Of a stretch of 64,000 nucleotides of DNA, positions 46,650 to 57,900 are shown piece after piece. The translations under genes were made by a program, and so were the position numbers. The stretch is from Bacteroidota bacterium (GTDB lineage Bacteria > Bacteroidota > Bacteroidia > Chitinophagales > Chitinophagaceae): positions 19,978 through 83,977 of the forward strand of contig CANJPH010000008.1 of the NCBI GenBank assembly GCA_947476145.1, given 5' to 3'. How positions within the stretch are numbered: position 1 is the stretch's first letter; every line of letters starts with the position of its first letter. The notes under the pieces were generated by a model. It was not told the origin of the DNA. It was given only the letters and a program-made list of their open reading frames with translations, and ran no database searches.

Positions 46650-48305
46650 ATGAGTGAAGAAAAAAGTCTGAATTTTATTGAAGAAATTATTACCCAGGAT
46701 TTAGCATCCGGGAAATATGCATCTATATTAACTAGGTTCCCACCGGAACCCAATGGCTATTTGCATATTGGTCATGCCAAAAGTATTTGTTTAAATTTTG
46801 GTTTAGCTAAACAATTTGGAGGTAAAACCAATTTGCGTTTTGACGATACCAATCCTGCTAAAGAAGATATTGAATATGTTGATAGTATTAAGGAGGATGT
46901 GAAATGGTTGGGATTTGAGTGGGCTAAAGAATGTTATGCTTCCGATTATTTTGATCAACTATATACATTTGCTGTACAATTAATTGAAAAGGGCTTGGCG
47001 TATGTGGACGATAGTAGTGCGGCCGAAATTGCAGAACAAAAAGGAACACCCACAGCGCCAGGGACAGGGAATGCATTTAGAAATAGAAGCATTGCAGAAA
47101 ATTTAGCCTTGTTTGCTGATATGAAAGCAGGCAAGTATGCGGATGGCGAAAAAGTATTAAGGGCAAAGATAGATTTAGCGAGTCCTAATATGCATATGCG
47201 GGATCCATTGTTATATCGTATTAAACGTGCACATCATCACCGTACTGGCGATGAATGGTGTATTTATCCAATGTATGATTTTGCACATGGACAAAGTGAT
47301 TCTATCGAAAACATTACCCATTCTGTTTGTACTTTGGAATTTATACCACATCGTGCTTTATACGATTGGTGTATTGAGCAACTAGGGATATACCCCTCAC
47401 ATCAATATGAATTTGCGCGATTAAATATGACTTACACCGTAATGAGTAAGCGTAAATTATTGCAATTGGTGGAGGAGGGACATGTAGAAAGCTGGGATGA
47501 CCCGCGTATGCCAACCATTAGTGGTATGCGTCGCAGAGGATATACCGCGGATAGCATTCGTGATTTCTGTGATCGTATTGGTATTGCTAAAAGAGAAAAT
47601 ATTATTGATCTTAGTTTATTAGAATTTTGTGTTCGCGAACATTTAAATAAAATTGCACAACGCAGAATGGTAGTGACCAATCCCATTAAATTAGTGATAA
47701 CCAATTACGATGTGGGAGAAGAAATTTTACATTCCGAAAATAATCCCGAGGATCCAAATGGTGGAACCCGAAATGTACCTTTTAGTAATGAGTTATGGAT
47801 AGAGCGTGAGGATTTCATGGAAGAACCTACTAAAAAGTATTTTAGATTGGGGCCAGGCTTATCTGTTCGTTTAAAGAGTGCCTATATTATAAGCTGTGAA
47901 AGTTTTGAGAAGGATGCGGAAGGGAATATTACAACTGTTTATGCGAACTATCATCCAAACAGTAAATCGGGTCAGGATACGAGTGGTATTCCTGTTAAAG
48001 GTACTTTACATTGGGTAAGTGCAAAGCATGCCGTACCTGTAGTTTTAAATGAATATGATCGTTTATTTAGTGTAGAAGATTTGGCAAGTGCAGAAGGTGA
48101 TTTTAAAGATTTTATGAATCCTAATTCATTAAAAAAGGTAGAAGCGTATGCAGAACCCGCATTAGCAAATGATGCATTAGTTGCGCGATTCCAATTTTTA
48201 AGAAAAGGCTATTTTTATCAAGATACCAATAGCACAAAAGACAAATTGGTATTTAATAGAACTGTTACTTTAAAAGACACTTGGGCTAAAGAGCAAAAAA
48301 AATAG
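46650..48305 (+). CDS. glnS: Glutaminyl-tRNA synthetase
   Basis: The class I synthetase charges tRNA-Gln directly. The 551-residue protein has PPEPNGYLHIGHAKS (31-45, HIGH motif), the Rossmann-fold RFDDTNPAKE, the KMSKS-like VMSKRKL near residue 266 and the two C-terminal anticodon-binding barrels (about 335-545). Length is close to E. coli GlnS (554). It is followed by tilS after 22 bases. Confidence 0.97.
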   Translation: MSEEKSLNFIEEIITQDLASGKYASILTRFPPEPNGYLHIGHAKSICLNFGLAKQFGGKTNLRFDDTNPAKEDIEYVDSIKEDVKWLGFEWAKECYASDYFDQLYTFAVQLIEKGLAYVDDSSAAEIAEQKGTPTAPGTGNAFRNRSIAENLALFADMKAGKYADGEKVLRAKIDLASPNMHMRDPLLYRIKRAHHHRTGDEWCIYPMYDFAHGQSDSIENITHSVCTLEFIPHRALYDWCIEQLGIYPSHQYEFARLNMTYTVMSKRKLLQLVEEGHVESWDDPRMPTISGMRRRGYTADSIRDFCDRIGIAKRENIIDLSLLEFCVREHLNKIAQRRMVVTNPIKLVITNYDVGEEILHSENNPEDPNGGTRNVPFSNELWIEREDFMEEPTKKYFRLGPGLSVRLKSAYIISCESFEKDAEGNITTVYANYHPNSKSGQDTSGIPVKGTLHWVSAKHAVPVVLNEYDRLFSVEDLASAEGDFKDFMNPNSLKKVEAYAEPALANDALVARFQFLRKGYFYQDTNSTKDKLVFNRTVTLKDTWAKEQKK

Positions 48306-48327
48306 CAAACCTCATTAATTTATATAC

Positions 48328-49740
48328 ATGCTAACCCTGGAAACATTTAAGCTGGATTGGGATAAACTGTTTCCGGATGTACGGCTTCGGAGAAGTCATT
48401 TTGTTTTAGCGGTAAGTGGCGGTGTGGATAGTATTGTATTAGCGCATATTATGCATTCCCTTCATGCAAAATGCACCATTGCACATGTCAACTTTCAATT
48501 AAGAGCGGAAGAAAGTAAAAGAGACGAACAATTTGTTCGCGATTTTGCATTGCAATACAATATTCCTATTCAAGTTCAGGTGGTGGATACCGAAAAATAT
48601 GCAACCACTTATAAAATGGGAATTCAGGAAGCAGCAAGAGAAATTAGGTATGCCTGGTTTGGGAAAATCATGCAAGAATTGTCTGCGGATGTAAATAAAA
48701 ATTCAGAAGACCAACAATTAAATGCATTATCTCCAAAGCCTATTCCCGTTGTTTTACTAACGGCACATCATGCCAATGATCAAGCAGAAACTATATTAAT
48801 GCATTTGTTTAGAGGCACTGGTATTCATGGATTAACGGGAATCCCCATGCGAAGAAAGGATGTATTAAACATAGCAAGACCTTTGCTCAATTTTACAAAG
48901 GAAGAAATTAAAGCCTATGCAAAAGCGAATGGTTTAATTTATGTAGAGGATAGTAGTAACAAGAAAGACAATTATAGCCGAAATTTTATTCGCAATGTGA
49001 TTATGCCACAGGTAACGGAAATGTATCCCAATGCCAATGAAAATATTGTAGCGACTGCTCAAAGATTAAAAGAGGCAGAACAAATTGTTTTAGCCACTGT
49101 GAATGATTTTTGGAACAGAGGTTTAAAAATTAAAAAAGGAATGCTATCTGTTTCTATTGCTCATTGGCAAAAAGTATTGGGTAATTATACCTATACTTGG
49201 GAATTGATTAAAGGGTATGGTTTTAATGCTTCTCAAATTGAAGAAGTTCAAAAGATTTTAACAGCTAGCAATGGAGCCTATATTGCATCTAATACCCATC
49301 AATTGATGAAATGGGGAGATCAGATTCAAATTATTGACAAACAGGAAGGAGGAGCGTATTTAGTGATTGAACAAATGGCTCCGATTGTTGAAACTAAATA
49401 TGGAAAATTGCATTTTGAATTGCTTGAACAATTTGACATGGAACATATTTCAAAGGATACGAATACGGCCTACTTGGATGCTCATAAACTAACCTGGCCA
49501 TTATTATTACGAACATGGTCATCCAGCGATTATTTTTATCCATTTGGGTTAGGAAAAAAGAAGAAGTTGAATCATTTTTTATCCAATTTTAAATTAAGTC
49601 CAACACAAAAAAACAGAACCCTGGTGCTATGTTCTGGAGATAAAATAGGATGGGTAGTGGGTAAAAGAATTGATGACAGGTTTAAGCTAAAGTCAAATAC
49701 TCCATTGACCTTAAAGATTAGTTGGCAAGAATTGGGATAA
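48328..49740 (+). CDS. tilS: tRNA(Ile)-lysidine synthase
   Basis: TilS modifies C34 of the AUA-reading tRNA-Ile to lysidine. The 470-residue protein has the PP-loop SGGVDS (30-35), the LTAHHANDQAETILMHLFRGTGIHGLTGI substrate region (split about 150-180) and RNFIRNVIMP, then a C-terminal domain ending with KVGWVVGKRIDDRFK-like GWVVGKRIDDRFKL. It probably forms one unit with glnS, 22 bases upstream. The giant adhesin gene begins 71 bases downstream. Confidence 0.96.
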   Translation: MLTLETFKLDWDKLFPDVRLRRSHFVLAVSGGVDSIVLAHIMHSLHAKCTIAHVNFQLRAEESKRDEQFVRDFALQYNIPIQVQVVDTEKYATTYKMGIQEAAREIRYAWFGKIMQELSADVNKNSEDQQLNALSPKPIPVVLLTAHHANDQAETILMHLFRGTGIHGLTGIPMRRKDVLNIARPLLNFTKEEIKAYAKANGLIYVEDSSNKKDNYSRNFIRNVIMPQVTEMYPNANENIVATAQRLKEAEQIVLATVNDFWNRGLKIKKGMLSVSIAHWQKVLGNYTYTWELIKGYGFNASQIEEVQKILTASNGAYIASNTHQLMKWGDQIQIIDKQEGGAYLVIEQMAPIVETKYGKLHFELLEQFDMEHISKDTNTAYLDAHKLTWPLLLRTWSSSDYFYPFGLGKKKKLNHFLSNFKLSPTQKNRTLVLCSGDKIGWVVGKRIDDRFKLKSNTPLTLKISWQELG

Positions 49741-49811
49741 TTGAGTCATTTTTAGCCATTATTTCGATATTTTTAGAGGAAGATAATTGTATAAAAATAT
49801 TTAATAATATA

Positions 49812-52800
49812 ATGCGCATTCCCCTGGCTAGAAAATATCTTTTACTCTACCTCTTTTGCATGTTAAGTGCTTGCTTTGCGAGTGCACAGGATTTCTCTAA
49901 TAAGGGAACAGATTTTTGGTTGGTATATAGTGGACATATAGATGGATTAGGATCAAGAATGGCTTTGTATATCACTTCTAATGTGAATACTACAGGAACC
50001 GTTTCAGTAAATGGGATATCTACCAAGTTTACAGTTACCGCAAATCAAGTTTCAGTTGTTCAATTAACTAGTTCCACCTCACCTAGTAACGCGGATGCTT
50101 ATTTGGCTACTAATAATATAAACCAATTGGAGGTAATTGGTGTCAATAAAGGGATTCATATTGAAAGTCAGTATCCAGTTGTAGTCTATTCCCATATATT
50201 AAATTCGGCACGTTCAGGATCTACCTTAGTGCTTCCCACTAAAGTATTAGGTCGTGAATATGTAATAGCCACCTACAAATCAACTGGGAATATCGTTCCC
50301 ATCACTGGAAATGGAGCGGAACAACAAAAAAATACTGAATTTGAAATTATTGCCACCGAAGACGGAACAAACGTAGAAATAACACCTACAAGTTCAGATT
50401 ATAATAATCGTCATTTAGCAAATGTTACATTTGACACTTTGTTAAATAAAGGGGATGTTTATCAATTTCAAAGTTTTGAAGATTTAACGGGCACTAAAAT
50501 AAGAACAGTGGCCCTTTCAAATTTGTCTTGTAAAAAAATTGCAGTTTTTTCAGGGTCAACATGGACTGCTTTGGGCTGCAGTGGGGCAGGATCTGGAGAT
50601 AACCTATATCAACAGTTATTTCCTACCAGTGCCTGGGGAAAACGTTATTTTACTTCACCTTCCATTAATAGAAAGTATGATTTATTTAGAATTTTAGTTC
50701 AGGATCCAACTACAAATATTTCTATTAATGGAGTTGCTTTAAGTAAATCTAATTTAATCAACAATTCTTTTTATGAGATAAGCACTTCAGGTGATAATAC
50801 ATATAGAGATATAAATTCAGATAAGCCCATAAGTGTTTTACAATATTTTATAACCCAGGCATGTGATGGAGCCAATTCAGGTGATCCCGAAATGATTGCT
50901 TTAAATCCAATTGAGCAAACTTTAAATGACATTACAGTAATGTCAGCGAGAAGAGATCTAACTCCTCCCAATACAAATATTACGAGCCACTATTTAAATA
51001 TCATTTATAAATCAAGTGCTTTTAGTTCTTTAAAAATTGATGGTGCTGCCCCCACTGCAAAACCTGTAGTAATGGGTTCTACTGGCTATTCTTATATACA
51101 AGAAGATGTTACGAATTCAACCAATACTTCACCTTCTCATAAGATAATATGTGATACCGGATTTATTTGTATTGCTTATGGATATGGAAATGTTGAATCT
51201 TATGGTTACAATGCGGGTACCAACGTTGTTGACCTTTATCAAAAACTAACTGTGAACAATGAGTATGCTACGGTAAAACTTCCTGCAACTTGCAGAGGTA
51301 CTCCTTTTAAAGCATCTATCACTTTGCCTTATCAACCTATTTCATTGGTTTGGAATATTCCAAAATATCCAAATATCCCTGCGGATTATGCACCTGCATA
51401 TGATTCAACTTATATTGTTAATGGGAAAACCATTTACAGATATACATTGAATCAATATTTAACTTATGATAGTATAGGAACTTATACGATTCAATTAACG
51501 GTTTTTAATCCAACCAGTGATGGGTGTAGTGGGGAACAAATTATTGCTTTTGATTTAGAAGTGTATAAGCCGCCTATTGCAGATTATACTTTAAAAACCG
51601 CAAATTGTTTAGGAGACAGTTTGTTTTTAAATGACAATTCTATAATTGCACCTAATGATAGAAAACTAATAGCATATAATTGGAAAGTAGGGAATGCCCC
51701 TTTTGTGAATTCAAAAAATTATGCTCCAAAATTGGATGTTGCAGGAAATATACCTATTCAATATTTTGTGATCACTGATATTGGATGTTTAAGTGACACT
51801 TTAACAACCGAAGTTAAAGTTGATAGTATTCCAATAGATAACTTTATCCTGCAAAATTTAAAATGCATAGGAAAGGATATGCTTTTTAAAGATAGTTCAT
51901 TCGCCAGGGGAGGCACCACCATTGAAAAATGGATATGGGATTATGGGGATCGTAAAGTAGATAGTTTAATTGACAATAGTTCCGTTCATCATACCTATGA
52001 TTCTGCTATCAATTACAATGTTCACTTGACTCTACAAACTACCAACGGTTGTGTTGTTGACAAGGTAAAAACGATTAAAGTGAATCCGAATCCAATGGTT
52101 GGATTTATTTTACCAGAGATATGTTTAAAAGATCCTTTTGCACAGTTTACCGACACTACAAAAATTGCAGACGCCTCTAATAATTTTAAGTATTTATGGG
52201 ATTTTGGTGAACCAGGCAACACACAATCTCCCAATACGAGTATTGTTGCCAATCCCAAACACCGTTATCTGATTCCAGGGACTTACCAAGTCAATGAAAA
52301 AGTAACCAGTATTAATGGTTGTTTTGCAGATACTACTTTACCATTTACGGTGAACGGATCAGTACCTATTTCAAGTTTTAATATTATTGATTCTGCAGCA
52401 CTCTGCTCTAACTTGCCAGTTCAATTAAATAATACTTCTATTGTAGATATTGGGAAAATTGGAAAATTGGTAGTTTATTGGGACTATCCAAATAATCCGT
52501 TGGATACCACTTTCGATGAAAATCCAACGATCAATAAAATATATAAACATAACTATACTAATTTTCGCTTTCCCGATAAAATGAATTATAATATTAAATT
52601 AGCTTCCTATTCGGGTGAAAATTGTTTTGATGAGAAATCCGCTACAATAGCAATTGTTCCACCACCGCAAAGTTTTACGATTGGTTCAAGCAAGGATTAT
52701 TTATGCATCGCAGACTCCATTTCATTTACACCTAATATTACTGGGGGTGTACCTGCTTTTTCTTACGAGTGGTTAGTGAATAATACGAATGCTAATTTCA

Positions 52801-53924
52801 ATAAAAATATATTAAGGGGAGTAACAAATGGGAATGTAGACATCAATGTTAAAGTAACAGATAGTTTAAAATGTGTTTATACTTATGATAAATTAAAAAA
52901 TATTGAAGTTAGAGCTATTCCTATTGCAACGATACAAGCTAAGGATACCAATATTTGCAATCAGGATCCAATTGTACTAAAAGGAGCCGGCAGTAACCAG
53001 TTTAAATGGTATTTAAATAAATTGGTATTTGCTTCAAGCATAGTAGATACCTTATTAACAAATGCTCCTGGTTTTTATCAGGTACAAGTGTATGATGGAT
53101 TTTGTAATTCATTGTTATCTGATTCTGTTAAAATTTATCAATACCTCATTCCTAAATATGCGTTTACAAATACCAACTATATATGCGTAAACACACCTGT
53201 TCGAATAACCGGAAATACAGTAACCACAAAGGCAACGAATTTTAGTTGGAATTTTGGAGATAGTACTACCTCTTCAATTGCAAATCCGCTGAATCATAAT
53301 TATATAAAAAAGGGGACTTATCAAATAAAGCTTTCATATACCCACGATTTTTGTCCAAAATACAATGGTTCCTTTGTAGGGGATTCTATTAAAGTAGTAG
53401 ATCCGTTGATAGGTTCGGACTATACCATGTTTGTTTTAGCTGGAACCGATACAACACTCGTAAATATTAAAACGGATTCTGGTTATACCCAATATGCATG
53501 GTCACCAGGTATGTATTTATCCAATCCCAATTTGAAGAGTCCATTATTTACAGCGATTAGAACCACAGATTATATATTGACCCGTACCGACACTTCTAGC
53601 CATTGTGAAATTGCCGATAATTATCACATTATTGTTTCAGGTGATGTAGTGGTTGTTATTCCTAAAGCCTTTACCCCTAATAATGACGGACTAAACGATG
53701 TATTGAAAATTGAATATGGAGCTGGACTGAGTCAGTTTAATTATATAAAAATATTTAATCGATGGGGACGACTGGTTTTTGAATCAAATAATGTAAATGC
53801 TAGTTGGGATGGTAAGGTAAATGGGAGGGATCAGGATACAGATGCCTATACCTATTTAATTGATTATATTACGTATAAAAATGAACATATTTCTAAAACG
53901 GGCTCCGTTATTTTATTAAGATGA
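49812..53924 (+). CDS. Giant type IX secretion substrate with PKD-like repeats and type B sorting domain (paralogue 1)
   Basis: From ATG 49812 the protein has 1370 residues: a signal peptide (cleavage after ASA, about residue 25), an IgGFc-binding-like N-terminal domain beginning GTDFWLVYSGH (32-42) and running to about 480, a run of PKD-like domains with WDYGD, WDFGEPG and WNFGDS turns (about 580-1260), and a 91-residue C-terminal type B sorting domain (PKAFTPNNDGLNDVLK to VILLR). I reject a TTG start inside tilS because it lacks the signal. It overlaps the PorP gene by ATGA. It is probably a surface adhesin or matrix protein. Confidence 0.92.
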   Translation: MRIPLARKYLLLYLFCMLSACFASAQDFSNKGTDFWLVYSGHIDGLGSRMALYITSNVNTTGTVSVNGISTKFTVTANQVSVVQLTSSTSPSNADAYLATNNINQLEVIGVNKGIHIESQYPVVVYSHILNSARSGSTLVLPTKVLGREYVIATYKSTGNIVPITGNGAEQQKNTEFEIIATEDGTNVEITPTSSDYNNRHLANVTFDTLLNKGDVYQFQSFEDLTGTKIRTVALSNLSCKKIAVFSGSTWTALGCSGAGSGDNLYQQLFPTSAWGKRYFTSPSINRKYDLFRILVQDPTTNISINGVALSKSNLINNSFYEISTSGDNTYRDINSDKPISVLQYFITQACDGANSGDPEMIALNPIEQTLNDITVMSARRDLTPPNTNITSHYLNIIYKSSAFSSLKIDGAAPTAKPVVMGSTGYSYIQEDVTNSTNTSPSHKIICDTGFICIAYGYGNVESYGYNAGTNVVDLYQKLTVNNEYATVKLPATCRGTPFKASITLPYQPISLVWNIPKYPNIPADYAPAYDSTYIVNGKTIYRYTLNQYLTYDSIGTYTIQLTVFNPTSDGCSGEQIIAFDLEVYKPPIADYTLKTANCLGDSLFLNDNSIIAPNDRKLIAYNWKVGNAPFVNSKNYAPKLDVAGNIPIQYFVITDIGCLSDTLTTEVKVDSIPIDNFILQNLKCIGKDMLFKDSSFARGGTTIEKWIWDYGDRKVDSLIDNSSVHHTYDSAINYNVHLTLQTTNGCVVDKVKTIKVNPNPMVGFILPEICLKDPFAQFTDTTKIADASNNFKYLWDFGEPGNTQSPNTSIVANPKHRYLIPGTYQVNEKVTSINGCFADTTLPFTVNGSVPISSFNIIDSAALCSNLPVQLNNTSIVDIGKIGKLVVYWDYPNNPLDTTFDENPTINKIYKHNYTNFRFPDKMNYNIKLASYSGENCFDEKSATIAIVPPPQSFTIGSSKDYLCIADSISFTPNITGGVPAFSYEWLVNNTNANFNKNILRGVTNGNVDINVKVTDSLKCVYTYDKLKNIEVRAIPIATIQAKDTNICNQDPIVLKGAGSNQFKWYLNKLVFASSIVDTLLTNAPGFYQVQVYDGFCNSLLSDSVKIYQYLIPKYAFTNTNYICVNTPVRITGNTVTTKATNFSWNFGDSTTSSIANPLNHNYIKKGTYQIKLSYTHDFCPKYNGSFVGDSIKVVDPLIGSDYTMFVLAGTDTTLVNIKTDSGYTQYAWSPGMYLSNPNLKSPLFTAIRTTDYILTRTDTSSHCEIADNYHIIVSGDVVVVIPKAFTPNNDGLNDVLKIEYGAGLSQFNYIKIFNRWGRLVFESNNVNASWDGKVNGRDQDTDAYTYLIDYITYKNEHISKTGSVILLR

Positions 53925-54934
53925 TAAAACACAAACAATATATTAAAATATGGGGCTTTATTATATCCTTATTCATTAGCACACTCGTTGATGGACAAAC
54001 ACCTTATATGTCTCAAAGTTTTGTGGCCACTAATTTCTTTAATCCTGCTGCTGTAGGATTCGGAGAAAATAATCAATTTCAAAGTTTTTATAGAAATCAG
54101 TTTTCAGGAGTAGGTGACCCTTTTAGAACCATTGGAGTGGGTGTGGATTTTGCACTTTTCAAGAATGAGGAAAATGATTATTATAATAATTTTGGGTTAG
54201 GGTTACAAGGAGTTTCTGAACAAGTCTTAAATGGGATTTTACAGACCAATGAAATCACATTAAGTTTAGCCAATAGAGTTTTTTTAAACAGGGATAGAAC
54301 TAGTTATCTAGCCTTGGGGATTAGCTCTACATTTATTTCACGAAATTTAGATAGGAGTGCGCTAACTTTTGGAGATCAATATAATTCTGGTAGGTTATTT
54401 AATACCACTAGCTTAGAAACTATTGGCGATATACCAGCAAAATTTTCTACCAATGGTGGCTTATTGTATTCATTCATTTCTCCCGATATGTTTATACAAG
54501 CAGGAGGTAGTACCTATTATATTAATAGAAGTTCAAGTACGCAAACCTATGGAAATGTAAATCAGAGCTTCCAATTTATTTCTACTTTAAATGTAGAGCG
54601 TAAAATTTTTGATAATAATACCTTCTTTGTGCATGCCAATTATCAAAATAGGTTAGAAGCGGAGTTTATTTATGTGGGCGGTGCATGGGGACTCCCTATT
54701 CAAACGTATAATGATAATAACAATCGTTTTTATGTTGGGTGCTTTTATCGTTCTCAGGATGCTTTGGTGCCTTATATTGGCTTATTGTATAATAAATATA
54801 AAATAGGAGTTACCTATGATATTTATAATAACAAAATGACTCAGTCTAATTTACGTCCACAAACTTTAGAGTTTACTTTATCTACTTATTTAGGAAGGAA
54901 TATTTCAAAGAATTTGAAAAGTATTTTCAACTAA
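53921..54934 (+). CDS. PorP/SprF-family type IX secretion membrane protein
   Basis: The 337-residue protein has a signal peptide (cleavage after DGQ, about residue 26) and the family opening YMSQSFVATNFFNPAAVGF, then alternating strands to an outer-membrane barrel. SprF-like proteins dock particular type B substrates such as SprB. It overlaps the upstream adhesin stop by 4 bases (ATGA) and is followed after one base by a second adhesin, so all three genes are translationally coupled and it is the likely partner for both. Confidence 0.93.
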   Translation: MIKHKQYIKIWGFIISLFISTLVDGQTPYMSQSFVATNFFNPAAVGFGENNQFQSFYRNQFSGVGDPFRTIGVGVDFALFKNEENDYYNNFGLGLQGVSEQVLNGILQTNEITLSLANRVFLNRDRTSYLALGISSTFISRNLDRSALTFGDQYNSGRLFNTTSLETIGDIPAKFSTNGGLLYSFISPDMFIQAGGSTYYINRSSSTQTYGNVNQSFQFISTLNVERKIFDNNTFFVHANYQNRLEAEFIYVGGAWGLPIQTYNDNNNRFYVGCFYRSQDALVPYIGLLYNKYKIGVTYDIYNNKMTQSNLRPQTLEFTLSTYLGRNISKNLKSIFN

Positions 54935-54935
54935 A

Positions 54936-57900
54936 TTGAAAAGAAAAATATTTTATATTATTATTGGATTGGTTGCAACGCTCCAATCTTTTTCGCAAAC
55001 AGATACTGAATTTTGGTTTGCTGCACCAGCTATTACGCCTGGTCATGAAAATAAGCCCATTGTATTAAGAATGACAAGTTATGATAAGCCAGCAGTGATT
55101 ACTATTGCTCAACCTGCAAATGCTTCATTTACGCCCATAGTCATTAATTTAAATAGTAATTCAACCACCACAAAGGATCTAACCACTTTTTTAAATGCTA
55201 TTGAGACAAAACCAACGGGGACGGCAATGAATACCGGTTTAAAGGTTACTGCAACAGCCAATATTTCCGCTTATTATGAGGTAGGAAATTTATTCAATCC
55301 AGAGATTTTTACTTTAAAAGGAAATACTGCAAAAGGGAATAGTTTTATCATACCATCCCAAAATCAGTTTGATAATAGAAATACAATTATTCCTCCAGCT
55401 ACCAATGGGTTTGTTATTGTTGCCACCGAGGACAATACAACTATAGATATTACACTTACACAACCTGATGGCAATGGCCATCCAATTGGTACATTCCAAA
55501 TTGTTTTAAATACAGGACAAACCTATGCAGTAATTGGTAGTAATACTTTAGCTAGGTTTCACTTAGGTGGCTCCCAAGTTAAATCTGATAAATCCATTTG
55601 TATTACCATTTTTGATGATTCTATTCTGGTTGGATCTAGTTTGGACTTAGCGGGAGATCAAATAGTTCCTATCTTCAATACCGGTACCGAATTTATCATA
55701 GTGAGAGGTGCATTGAGTGCACCAACCTTTAGCAATACCGATTTTTATTTTATATATGCAACGGAGGATGGCACAGCTGTATATGAAAATGGATCTGCGG
55801 TGGCTTCTGCAACCATTAATAAGGGTGGAGTGTATAAGGGATCCTTAACCAGTAATAGTGTGTATGTTACCAGTTCAAAACCGGTATATGTATTACAATT
55901 TACAGGTGTGGGTACAGAGGTAACAGAAACCTCCTTGCCAAGTATTAAATGTACTGGTTCCAATGTGGTAAGTTTTGTGCGATCCACCAATGAATTGTTT
56001 TATTTAAACCTTATTTGCAAAGCAGAAGATGTAGATAATTTTAGTTTAAATGGAGTAACTGGTATTATTGGATCCAATTTGTTTTTTGATGTACCTGGAG
56101 CCACAGGTTGGAAAGCAGCTAGAATAAGTACGGTTAATTTACCCAATTTAAATACGCTCATACCCAATGGCGTGGCTACTTCGGTTAGTAATAGTTCTGG
56201 TTTATTTCACTTGGGTTTCTTAAATGGTACTTCAAATACTGGAGCTAGATTGGGTTATTTTTCAAATTATAGTAAGGTGGCTATGGCGCCTAATTTAATA
56301 TCAAGTGCTTGTTTAGGTAGTGATATTCAATTGGCTGCAAAACAATTAAATAATGTATTATATAAATGGACAGGGCCAAATAATTTTACCAGTAGTATTT
56401 ACAATCCAGTGATTCCTAAATCTACTATAAAGGATTCCGGGTATTATTATGTGCAGGCAACGGTTCCGGGTTGTGGTACTTCCTTGGATAGTATTCGCAT
56501 TACCGTAAACCCCACACCCACAATTCAAATGGTTAAGTCAATGGACACGGTTTGTTTGGGGAGTAGTAAACCTATTCAATTTAATTTAACAGGAAAAGCG
56601 CCTTGGAATGTGGTGTATACCAATGGGGCTGTCACGGATACTTTGAAAAATATAAAAACCAATAGTGGTTCATTCTTAGTAAGTCCTACAAGTTTAACCA
56701 TTTATAAGATTACAAATTTGATTGACTCCAATGCTTGTGCGCTAGACATTGCCGCCCAAGTGTCAGATACCATGAAAGTAAATCAGCTACCCATTGCTAA
56801 TTTTGTGTATGCTGGGGTGCATTGTGAAAAAAATGATATTTTATTCACCAATCAATCAACTGCAAATTTAGACCAGGTTGTAAAATGGAATTGGGATATG
56901 GGGAATGGGACCCAACTAAATTTAATGAATGGGGATCCTTTTAATCAGCAGTATCCCAATTGGGGGAAGGTAACGGTAAAATTATGGGTAGCGTCTAGCT
57001 TGGGTTGTAAAAGTGATACCCTGGTGAAAGTAATTGAGGTAAAGCCTTTGCCAGTAGTAGGATTTACCATTCCCAATGTTTGTTTGGATGGAGGCAGGGC
57101 CGTATTTAAAGACACAAGTTCTACTAAACAAGGGGCGCCTAGTTTTACCTACAGTTGGAATTTTAATGCGGGTACAACGCCCATTGTTCCAGCGCCAAGT
57201 TTTTCGGCAAGTGAAAAAATAAAATCCAGTCCTTCGGTTTTATATAATATTGGAGGTGATTATAAGGTGCAATTAAAAGTGACCACCAGTGATGGTTGTG
57301 TAGATTCTTTAACACAAGCCTTTACCATTAATGGTTCCAATCCCAATGCTAATTTTAAAGTAATTAAAGACACCGCATTGTGCAGTAATGAGGAAGTAAT
57401 TATTAAAGATAGCTCCTGGGTGTATCCGGGTAAGGTGGGTGTGTTAAGAATAGTTTGGGGAGACGGTAAGGATACTACTATTTCGGATAGTAAAATTGGA
57501 AATGTGTACAAACATTTTTATGGCAATGCAGTGGGTAGTAATAATTTTAACTATGCGATAAAAGTACAGGCTTATTCGGGAGGAACCTGTTATGATGATT
57601 CTATAGCTAGCATTGCTATTGTAAAACCTCCTACCAGTGTATCCTTGCAAGTCGATAAGGATTATGTTTGTTTATTGGACTCCATGTTAATTCGCACTAC
57701 AATCAATGGGGGCGTGCCAACTTTTAATTATACCTTAAATACAGATAATGCAAATTCAAGTGTAAAGGGTGATTATATTTATGGAATATCAAAAGGAAAT
57801 GTAAATGTGGGCATTAAAATTACGGACGCTAAAAACTGTTTATATAATTATGCTAATGTATTAAACCTGTCAAATGCCGAACTACCCATTGCTTCTTTAA

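Noticed and set aside
49722..49811. N-terminal extension of adhesin 1 into tilS
   Set aside because: It would start at TTG inside tilS and place 30 residues before the signal peptide.
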